Positions 25,275-32,378 of a DNA stretch of 64,000 nt are shown one piece after another; positions within the stretch are counted from its first letter, which is position 1, and each line of letters opens with the position of its first letter. The notes under the pieces are model-generated. The model saw only the letters and a program-made list of their open reading frames with translations. It did no database searches and had not been told where the DNA came from. Made by a program: the position numbers and the translations under genes. Source of the stretch: Seongchinamella unica (GTDB lineage Bacteria; Pseudomonadota; Gammaproteobacteria; Pseudomonadales; Halieaceae); NCBI RefSeq assembly GCF_004354085.1, contig NZ_SMSE01000001.1, positions 1,479,724-1,543,723 of the forward strand, given 5' to 3'.

Positions 25275-26914
25275 TGGCTGGTCTCCCGGCGTTGCAGCTG
25301 CATATGGAACTTGGTGGCGAGGAAATCGGACGGGTCCCGCTGAACTCCCCGCAGCCACATGTCCCGGGTGGCCTGACTCTGCAGTATCTCCTCGGCGGTG
25401 AAGTGCTTTGTTTCGACCTCATCGAAGCTGAGCTCTGCTGCACCCTCGGCGGGAATGGCATCGTCGCCCCCCAGTTCCTTTTCCTCGCTGCCAATGCCGG
25501 ATTCCGGGGTTTGCGACTCGCTCAGGCGGTTGATCTCGTCGATCAGCGCCTGCACCTTGTCCCGGTTTTCCCGGGCCCCGGGGTAATCGGGGGCCCGTTC
25601 CAGCAGCCGGTCATAGCGATTGACGGCGCGCAGGAAATCCCGGGCGTGGGCCCTGGCGTTCGCCTCGTTGAACAGGGCGGTGTCACTGTCGGAGCGCGAA
25701 AAGTATTCCGCTGCCTGCATGAAATCTTCGTTGTAGTAATAAGCGATGCCCTTCCAAAGGGGGTCCTGGAACTGCCTGGCCGCGGCCCGGTAGTTGCCCG
25801 TTTGCAGCAGTAGCCGTCCCTGCTGGTCCGGGGTGAGCCAGAGGCTGGCGAACCATTCGCCCACCCCCCGGCCCTGTTGCGCCGGCGCCGACGCGGGCGG
25901 ATTGTCACTGGCGGTGGCGGGAGCCGGCGTACCGGCCAGTACCATGGGCACCAGCAACCAGGCCCAGGCTATCGTCCAGCCCCTGCGAAACCACAGCAGC
26001 CACAGGGGTATGCACAGGAATACCAGCGGATAGCCGCTGTCCAGCCAGGGCAGGGCATCGTCATCGATCACGACGTAATGGCTCTCGATATACCGCTCCA
26101 GCACCCGCACATCACTGTCATCGATGGTGGCATCCAGGTAGCGGCCATTGGCGGCGTCCGCGATCGCCCGCAGGTTGTCTCGATCGAGGGGGATGATGCC
26201 GTTGTCGTCAGAGTCGCCGCCGATCCCGAGAATCAGCAGCTGGTGGGTCCGCTGGCTGAAATATCCGGCGAAGGCTTGCCGACTGCCGCTGCTAGCGCCG
26301 TCACTGATCAGCACCACCGTGGCGGCGGCGGTGGTGTCACGCAGAATGTCGTCAATCAGTGGCAGCGCTTGTTCGGGGAACTTGCCGCTGCGAGGCATCA
26401 TGCTGGGCTGCAGCGCCGCCAGGTACTGATTCAGGATGTCCTGGTCTGCGGTCAGGGTAAGTACCGTGTGGGCGCTGCCCGCGTACACCACCAGCGCCGA
26501 GGTTTTGTCCGGCCTGAGGGCGAGCAGGTCAGAGGCTTTCTGCCTGGCCCGGGCCAGGCGCGACGGCTGCACGTCTTTTTGTTCCATGGAGTCGGACACA
26601 TCCATGACCAGTACCAGGGCCGACGCGTCCTGACTGAGGGGAGAGGGTTGCTGGCGCCAGCTTGGGCCGAGGATGATGACGATAAACAGCGTTGCATTCA
26701 GTAAGCTCACAGAGGCTGGATTGAACCACCGTGACTGTCGCCGTTCCAGGCGCAGGTGCTGCAACAGGTGGGGAGCGATAATCCCGCTGAACATGTCGCT
26801 CTTGCCCTGCCGGCGCTGGATGAATACGGTCAGCGCTATGGTCGGAATTACCAGCACCAGCCAGCCCGGCCGCAACAGGTGGAAATACTCAAGCGCCGAG
26901 AGATCAGGCAGCAT
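25271..26914 (-). CDS. batB: VWA-TPR membrane protein (BatB-BatC fusion type)
   Basis: A 547-residue protein. Two hydrophobic segments near 18-35 and 70-85 precede a von Willebrand A domain with an intact MIDAS start (Asp105, Ser107, Ser109 in DVSDS). A further transmembrane pair lies near 290-330, and the C-terminal third has TPR-like helices (from about 370) with an acidic tail. In Bacteroides these parts are separate BatB and BatC proteins. The start ATG 26914 overlaps batA by 11 bp; upstream in-frame codons fall inside batA. Confidence 0.83.
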   Translation of the reverse strand: MLPDLSALEYFHLLRPGWLVLVIPTIALTVFIQRRQGKSDMFSGIIAPHLLQHLRLERRQSRWFNPASVSLLNATLFIVIILGPSWRQQPSPLSQDASALVLVMDVSDSMEQKDVQPSRLARARQKASDLLALRPDKTSALVVYAGSAHTVLTLTADQDILNQYLAALQPSMMPRSGKFPEQALPLIDDILRDTTAAATVVLISDGASSGSRQAFAGYFSQRTHQLLILGIGGDSDDNGIIPLDRDNLRAIADAANGRYLDATIDDSDVRVLERYIESHYVVIDDDALPWLDSGYPLVFLCIPLWLLWFRRGWTIAWAWLLVPMVLAGTPAPATASDNPPASAPAQQGRGVGEWFASLWLTPDQQGRLLLQTGNYRAAARQFQDPLWKGIAYYYNEDFMQAAEYFSRSDSDTALFNEANARAHARDFLRAVNRYDRLLERAPDYPGARENRDKVQALIDEINRLSESQTPESGIGSEEKELGGDDAIPAEGAAELSFDEVETKHFTAEEILQSQATRDMWLRGVQRDPSDFLATKFHMQLQRRETSQ

Positions 26915-27896
26915 CGGGAGCCTCCCGATCGCGCAGGCTGACCAGGGCGTTGTATCCGTGATACAGCACATACAGCAATACCACCAGTAGCACGGGCACC
27001 CAGTGCAGGCTTTGTCGGGGCCGAAAACTGACGGTTTCGTAAAGCGCGGGCTCCAGTTCGCCGATCGTCAGGTAGGCCTGGCGCATTTGCTCCCTGTCCA
27101 GCGCCTGGAAGGAGCGGCCGTCGGCGATCTCGCTGACCCGGTTGATGGTCTCCATGTCCAGGGCGTCTTCGCCCACGGTGGTGGGGTCACCGATTGCAAT
27201 GGTGTAGATACGGATATTGTTGGCGGCGGCAACCTTGGCGGCATCGATCGGCGGCACGGTGCTGCCGGTGTCGTTGCCGTCGGTCAGCATGATCAGCACC
27301 CGGTTGTCAGACTCACTCTCGCTGAACAGCTTGATCGCCAGGCCGATGGCATCACCGAACACGGTGCTGGGCCCGGCCATGCCGATCCCGGTTTCAGCAA
27401 GCAGTTGCAGCCATACCTGGTGGTCGTCGGTGAAGGGGGTTTGCAGGTAGGCAGCATCACCGAAGACGATGAGCCCAAGCCGGTCGGAACTGCGCCTGGC
27501 GGCGAGATCCTCGAGCACCCGTTTTACTGCCTGCAGGCGATCAATGCTGCCGCCGTCCGGCAGGGTGAAGTCCCTGGTCTCCATGGAACCGGAGAGGTCC
27601 ACCGCCACCATCAGGTCCCGCCCCGACTTCTGCTGCTCAACAGGAGGTCCGATCCACTGTGGTTTGCTTGCCGCCAGTACCAGGAAAATCCAGGTCGCGA
27701 TAACCAGGATTTTTTGCAGGCGATCGCGGCGCGGGATGCGGGCGCCCTGCTCCGGGCGTTGTTCACTCAATTCCACCAGCTTTTCGAAGAAAGGGACCAT
27801 CACCGAGTCGCGACTCTCCCGGTAAGCCGGTAGTAGCCGCATCAGTAGCGGTAGCGGCAACAGCAGGAGCGCCCAGGGATACGCCAGTTCAAGCAT
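26904..27896 (-). CDS. batA: VWA-domain membrane protein BatA
   Basis: A 330-residue protein with N-terminal helices near 5-22 and 62-78, a periplasm- or cytoplasm-facing VWA domain with MIDAS residues DLSGS (Asp100, Ser102, Ser104), a TDGND site near 205, and a C-terminal helix near 300-320. It overlaps the DUF4381 gene by 8 bp and the BatB/C gene by 11 bp. It probably works with the MoxR ATPase as a chaperone-like or adaptor unit; that is knowledge of MoxR-VWA pairs, not shown here. Confidence 0.85.
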   Translation of the reverse strand: MLELAYPWALLLLPLPLLMRLLPAYRESRDSVMVPFFEKLVELSEQRPEQGARIPRRDRLQKILVIATWIFLVLAASKPQWIGPPVEQQKSGRDLMVAVDLSGSMETRDFTLPDGGSIDRLQAVKRVLEDLAARRSSDRLGLIVFGDAAYLQTPFTDDHQVWLQLLAETGIGMAGPSTVFGDAIGLAIKLFSESESDNRVLIMLTDGNDTGSTVPPIDAAKVAAANNIRIYTIAIGDPTTVGEDALDMETINRVSEIADGRSFQALDREQMRQAYLTIGELEPALYETVSFRPRQSLHWVPVLLVVLLYVLYHGYNALVSLRDREAPDAA

Positions 27897-28386
27897 CGTA
27901 GCGATTTCGGTGTTCGTTAACCCAGGCCAGACTGGCCTCCAGCAACTGTTCTGCGGCTGTGCTGTCCACCGGCTGCTGCCGGTAAACGCCCAGTGCCAGC
28001 AGCCGGCACTGCTGTTCGGAGAAGGGTGGGTGTTCGCAGCGGCTGTTGAGAAATTCAGTCCAGCGCTCTCCCCACAGGGCTGCTACCTCCTGTCGTGAGA
28101 AGCCGGCGAGGGCAGACAACTTGAGGGTGCGATTAATCTCGGCGACAAAGCCCGGGGATACCTCCAGGCTTTGCAGGCGTGCCGTGGCTTCACGCCGATA
28201 GCGGTTGCGATACCAGTACCGCAGCCTGCGGCTGGCCGTGCGCAGTAACCACAGCAGCAACAGCGCTGCCACCAGGATCCAGCCCGGGGTCTGCGGCAGC
28301 CAGTCGATCGCCGGGGGCGAGACCACCTCATGAAAATCCCCCAGGGCATAGTTGCCAAAGATCTCCGGTAACGCGGGCAGGCTCAT
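27889..28386 (-). CDS. DUF4381 membrane protein
   Basis: A 165-residue protein with one transmembrane helix near 35-52 (GWILVAALLLLWLLRT), then an arginine-rich cytoplasmic segment and a helical domain. The position between the DUF58 and batA genes, with overlaps of 4 and 8 bp, is characteristic of DUF4381 proteins in gammaproteobacterial MoxR operons. The function is unknown. Confidence 0.8.
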   Translation of the reverse strand: MSLPALPEIFGNYALGDFHEVVSPPAIDWLPQTPGWILVAALLLLWLLRTASRRLRYWYRNRYRREATARLQSLEVSPGFVAEINRTLKLSALAGFSRQEVAALWGERWTEFLNSRCEHPPFSEQQCRLLALGVYRQQPVDSTAAEQLLEASLAWVNEHRNRYDA

Positions 28387-29321
28387 GCCAGTACTCGCTG
28401 GCCACCCAGTCGCTCGCGCAGCTGCTGGGCAGCGGGCTCGGCGGTACTGATGGGGATCACTGGAATCTGGTGACGGGTCAGGTCAGCGCGGACCTGGGCA
28501 AAAGAGCTTTCAAAGCTGGCTTCGAACTTTTCACCGAGTTCATTGTGCCCGGGGTCCAGTTCCAGCTGGTAGTAACCGTCACTCACCACCAGTTTATCGG
28601 CGCTGGAGATGTCGCGTTCCAGCGGGTCATAGACCAGGCCGCAGATAATGTCATTGTGCCGGGCGATGCGGCGGATATGCGCCATCGCCTCTCCACTCCA
28701 GCCGTGAAAGTCGGACACCAGGACCACCAGGTAGTCGTGGCTGACCCGTCGTTCGACAGTTTCAAGCGCCTTGAGCAGGGCCCCGGGGTTATTTTTGATA
28801 CCACGGTTCACCGACAGCTGCTGGTTCATGGTTGCCAGGTCGCCCAGCCAACCCATGACTTTCTTGTCGCTGCGGGAGGGTCGGGCCTCGGCCACCCGGT
28901 CATCATTGAACAGGATGGCACCGATGCGGTCCCCCACCGCCAGCACCCGCCAGGCGGTAATGGCTGCCACCTCGGCCGCCACCACCGATTTCATCTTGTA
29001 ACGGCTGCCAAAGAACATCGGCAGTCGCTGGTCGACGATAACGATGACCGGGCGGTCCCGTTCCTCGGTATATACCCGCACATGGGGTTTGCCGGTACGG
29101 TTGGTCACCCGCCAGTCCATGGTGCGTATATCGTCACCGGGTCGGTAGTGGCGCAACTCGTCGAAATCCAGGCCGCGACCACGCAGTTTGGAACGCTTGC
29201 GACCGGCCAGTAGCGAACTCACCGGCTGTTTCGGCAGGTAGCTGAAACCGCCCGCGGTGTGGCGCAGGCGCACCAGGTCCTGCAGGCGAGTGTAAACGCG
29301 GTCCTGGGAACGCTCGGGCAC
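28383..29321 (-). CDS. DUF58 domain protein
   Basis: A 312-residue soluble protein. The DUF58 signature GRGLDFDELRHYRPGDDIRTMDW is near 46-70, and a VWA-like fold follows, with VIVIVDQRLPMFFG near 92 in the MIDAS position (DQR, not DxSxS, so metal binding is doubtful). The start is GTG 29321, three bases after the moxR stop. It is the second gene of the moxR-bat operon. Confidence 0.87.
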   Translation of the reverse strand: MPERSQDRVYTRLQDLVRLRHTAGGFSYLPKQPVSSLLAGRKRSKLRGRGLDFDELRHYRPGDDIRTMDWRVTNRTGKPHVRVYTEERDRPVIVIVDQRLPMFFGSRYKMKSVVAAEVAAITAWRVLAVGDRIGAILFNDDRVAEARPSRSDKKVMGWLGDLATMNQQLSVNRGIKNNPGALLKALETVERRVSHDYLVVLVSDFHGWSGEAMAHIRRIARHNDIICGLVYDPLERDISSADKLVVSDGYYQLELDPGHNELGEKFEASFESSFAQVRADLTRHQIPVIPISTAEPAAQQLRERLGGQRVLA

Positions 29322-29324
29322 GGT

Positions 29325-30293
29325 TCAGCCTACCGCCACCCGGCTGAGGATCTCGTCGATGACCTGGTCGGCCGTGACCCGGTCCGCCAGGGCATCGTAG
29401 CTGAGAATCAGGCGGTGGCGCATAACAGCGTGAAGCACCGAGGTGACATCTTCCGGGGTGACATGATCGCGGCCATCCAGCCAGGCACTGGCGCGGCTGC
29501 AGCGGTGCAGGGCAATCGTCGCCCTGGGGCTGGAGCCAGTGTCCACCCAGTTTGCCAGTTGTTCGCTGTAGGCCCCCGGCTGGCGGGTCGCGATGACGAG
29601 ATCCACAATATACTGTTCCACAGGCTCGGCGATGTTCATGTTGCCGATGACATCGCGGGCGGCGAAGATGTGTTCCTGGGAGATCATCGCCAGTTGTGCC
29701 TGCCTTTGGGCTTCCTCGGCCTGCAGCATGCGCACGATCGAGAGCTCGGCGTCGGTATCCGGGTAGTCCACCGAAATTTTCATCAGGAATCGATCCATCT
29801 GCGCCTCGGGAAGCGGGTATGTGCCTTCCTGCTCAATCGGGTTCTGGGTGGCCAGCACCATGAACAACCGGGGCAGTGGGTAGGTCTTGCCAGCGACGGT
29901 GACCTGGCGCTCCTCCATGGCCTCCAGCAGCGCAGCCTGAACCTTGGCCGGGGCGCGGTTAATTTCGTCGGCCAGCACCAGTTCATTGAATACAGGGCCC
30001 TGCTGGAAAATCAGCTCCGACACGCCCTGGTTGTCCTGGTACACCTCGTTGCCGGTCACATCAGACGGCAGCAGGTCAGGGGTGAACTGGATTCGTCCGA
30101 GGCTGGCCTGCAACACCCGAGACAGGGTCTTGATGGACCGGGTTTTCGCGGTACCGGGCAGTCCTTCCAGCAAGACGTTACCGTTGCACAGCAGCGCCAG
30201 GGTCAGGGTGCGTACAACCTCTTGTTGACCGATCACCGAGCGGCTCATCTGTTCCATCATGGACCTTACAGCTTGCAGAGGTTCTTGGGACAA
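29325..30293 (-). CDS. moxR: MoxR-type AAA+ ATPase
   Basis: A 322-residue AAA+ ATPase. Walker A GLPGTAKT is at 44-51, Walker B LVLADEINRAP near 106, and LATQNPIEQEGTYPLPEAQMDRF near 148 is the sensor region typical of MoxR. Such ATPases act with VWA proteins in folding or metal insertion of partner complexes. The start is TTG 30293, backed by AGGAG six bases upstream. It heads the operon moxR-DUF58-DUF4381-batA-batB/C-batD. Confidence 0.92.
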   Translation of the reverse strand: MSQEPLQAVRSMMEQMSRSVIGQQEVVRTLTLALLCNGNVLLEGLPGTAKTRSIKTLSRVLQASLGRIQFTPDLLPSDVTGNEVYQDNQGVSELIFQQGPVFNELVLADEINRAPAKVQAALLEAMEERQVTVAGKTYPLPRLFMVLATQNPIEQEGTYPLPEAQMDRFLMKISVDYPDTDAELSIVRMLQAEEAQRQAQLAMISQEHIFAARDVIGNMNIAEPVEQYIVDLVIATRQPGAYSEQLANWVDTGSSPRATIALHRCSRASAWLDGRDHVTPEDVTSVLHAVMRHRLILSYDALADRVTADQVIDEILSRVAVG

Positions 30294-30375
30294 GGGGTGC
30301 TCCTTTCCTGATGGGCTGGGTGCCAGCGAATTATAGCCGGGCCGTGGGGCTCGCCGTCAGCAATCAACAGGGGTA

Positions 30376-30405
30376 AGTATACAAATTGTGTACAACTTAT
30401 GTCGT
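30376..30405 (-). promoter_or_regulatory. Putative moxR operon promoter
   Basis: On the minus strand ACGACA (30405-30400), an 18-bp spacer and TATACT (30381-30376). The spacer contains TTGTACAC and TTTGTATAC half-sites that could bind a regulator. It lies about 80 bp upstream of the moxR TTG. An 8-bp dyad, CGTCAGCA/TGCTGACG, brackets the region (about 30354-30415). Confidence 0.4.
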
Positions 30406-30540
30406 AACTGCTGACGCCGCTGGGGCCCGTCTTGCTATTATGGTCTATTCTGGAGGAGGGATTGCAAGCGGGCCTGATCACGCGCGGACCGCGGTCGATC
30501 ACGGTGATTGGAAAAGGTGACAAAGATGAAAAAGCGATGA

Positions 30541-30780
30541 TTGGTGCCGTCCCTGTTTGGCTTGTGGTTTGCCGGGTCAGCCGTGTGGTCCCAGGATATT
30601 GGCAAGCTGGTAGAGGCCGTCGACACGGACAAGGCGATCGAGTCCGTCGATAAGGAAAAAATGACCGAAGCGGTTTCCGGCGATGGGGTGGATTACCAGA
30701 AGGCCTACGACTCGGTGGACAAGGAAAAGGCCGTTGAAGCTGTCGATATGGATAAGATCAAGGAAGCGATGAGCAAATAG
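30541..30780 (+). CDS. Small repeat-containing exported protein, start interrupted by TGA
   Basis: Up to 79 residues. After a hydrophobic stretch (SLFGLWFAGSAVW) the protein is built from degenerate repeats around VDKEK: AVDTDKAIESVDKEKMTEAV, then SVDKEKAVEAVDMDKIKEAM. The best start is ATG 30526, with AAGGTGA upstream. It reads Met-Lys-Lys-Arg and then an in-frame TGA (30538-30540), after which the hydrophobic stretch follows. With that TGA, translation must restart at TTG 30541 or GTG 30544, losing the positive signal-peptide end. This is either a broken gene, a sequence error, or re-initiation. It lies 26 bp before the phospholipase D-like gene. The family is unknown. Confidence 0.55.
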   Translation: MVPSLFGLWFAGSAVWSQDIGKLVEAVDTDKAIESVDKEKMTEAVSGDGVDYQKAYDSVDKEKAVEAVDMDKIKEAMSK

Positions 30781-30806
30781 CGATTGTGGGGGCAGCACAG
30801 GTGTTC

Positions 30807-32378
30807 ATGGAATTTCAGCATTGGCTTAAGGGTATTCAGGTTTCCATCGGGCCGTTCGCCGTCATCTGTGCCGCGACAGCGCTGGCCCTTCTGACCGCCT
30901 GCAGCACGGCGGGCCTCAGGGAACAGTCGCCCGGCAGGGCGCAGGTGCACGCGCTGCCCCCGGCACAGAGCGGGACACTCGCTGAGATTTCCACCGGTAT
31001 CGCTACCGGGCATGGCGAGGACCACTCCGGATTCTGGCTGCTCGACAGCAGCGAGGACGGTCTGCGCTGGCGTCTGGCGCTGATTGATTCAGCCACCACC
31101 TCCCTCGATATACAGACCTATCTCTGGTACCCGGATCACAGTGGCGCCCTCATTCTGGAGCGGGTTATCCTGGCGGCCGAGCGTGGAGTCAAGGTCCGAA
31201 TCATCGTCGATGATTTGATTCTCCAGGGTCAGGACCAGTTGATCGCCAACCTGCATGCGACACCCAATATCGAGTTCGCCATTTTCAATCCCTGGCAAGA
31301 CCGGAGTTCACTTATCAACCGGGCCGGGGAGATGTTGGCGCGGATGGAGCGACTCAATATCCGCATGCATGACAAGTTGATGATTGCCGACGGTCATGCG
31401 GTCGTCATCGGTGGGCGCAATATCGGCGACCACTACTTCGGCCTGAGTGATACCTATAACTTCCACGACACGGACTTGCTGGGCATTGGCCAGATCGGCC
31501 GCGAGGCCAACGAGATGTTCGACCGCTTCTGGAACAGTGAATGGGTAGCCACGGCGGATGCGTTGACGACCGAACCCGACCCGTCGATTGTACGCAAGCA
31601 GCGCAGGGCGATGCAGAAACGGCTGCAATCAGCAGACCGCCTGCAGCGGTTTCCGCTGGAGCCCGTCGACTGGAGTGTGGAGTTTGAGCAACTGGCGAAG
31701 GAGTTGCGCATCGGGCGCAGCATGCTGGTCTACGATGAGGCCGCCCGCGAGCAGATCTCCCAGAAAATGGCGGGCAGCATGTTCAACTTTTTCAATATCG
31801 CCGAGGAGGAACTGCTGATCCAGAACGCCTACATCATCCCCGGCGACGACGCGATCGATTTTCTCCAGAACAAGCGGGACGCGGGGGTCACTATCCGGGT
31901 GATTACCAATTCCCTGGCCTCCCATGATGTGCCGGCGGTGAACAGTCACTACGAGCCCTGGCGAGACGATTTTATCAACGCCGGCGTGGACCTCTGGGAG
32001 TTCCGCTCCGATCCCGCCATCAAGGGCACAGTAGTGGATGTGCCGCCGGTCAATTCAGGTTTCAGCGGCTTGCACAGCAAGTGCGCGGTCGCTGATCGCC
32101 GCTATGTGTTTGTCGGCTCAATGAATCTGGATCCGCGGTCCCGGTCAATAAACACTGAAATGGGCGCCATGGTCGACTCACCCGAACTGGCTGAAGACCT
32201 GGCCCGGGTGCTGGAACGGAATATGAGCGGTGCCAATGCCTGGCAGGTGCAGATGGATAAGAACGGTAAGCTGTCCTGGGTCAATAGCGAGCAGACGCTT
32301 TACCAGCAGCCTGCCCGTGACGGCATGCAGCGGGTGATGAACGTGCTGATGAAGCTTGGTCCCAGGGATCAGTATTAA
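30807..32378 (+). CDS. Phospholipase D-like lipoprotein (cardiolipin synthase ClsC-like)
   Basis: A 523-residue member of the PLD superfamily. It has two HKD motifs, HDKLMIADGHAVVIGGRN (His188, Lys190) and HSKCAVADRRYVFVGSMN (His423, Lys425), the pair needed for phosphatidyl transfer. The N-terminus carries a signal with lipobox LLTAC. The general form resembles E. coli ClsC/YmdC, but the lipoprotein signal suggests action on the periplasmic side. ATG 30807 is chosen over GTG 30786 because CAGGTG lies in front of it. The stop overlaps the next gene (TAATG). Confidence 0.85.
   Translation: MEFQHWLKGIQVSIGPFAVICAATALALLTACSTAGLREQSPGRAQVHALPPAQSGTLAEISTGIATGHGEDHSGFWLLDSSEDGLRWRLALIDSATTSLDIQTYLWYPDHSGALILERVILAAERGVKVRIIVDDLILQGQDQLIANLHATPNIEFAIFNPWQDRSSLINRAGEMLARMERLNIRMHDKLMIADGHAVVIGGRNIGDHYFGLSDTYNFHDTDLLGIGQIGREANEMFDRFWNSEWVATADALTTEPDPSIVRKQRRAMQKRLQSADRLQRFPLEPVDWSVEFEQLAKELRIGRSMLVYDEAAREQISQKMAGSMFNFFNIAEEELLIQNAYIIPGDDAIDFLQNKRDAGVTIRVITNSLASHDVPAVNSHYEPWRDDFINAGVDLWEFRSDPAIKGTVVDVPPVNSGFSGLHSKCAVADRRYVFVGSMNLDPRSRSINTEMGAMVDSPELAEDLARVLERNMSGANAWQVQMDKNGKLSWVNSEQTLYQQPARDGMQRVMNVLMKLGPRDQY

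Noticed and set aside
30538-30540. TGA as a selenocysteine codon in the small repeat protein
   Set aside because: It falls at codon five of a signal peptide with no SECIS-like hairpin visible just after it, and nothing suggests a redox site.
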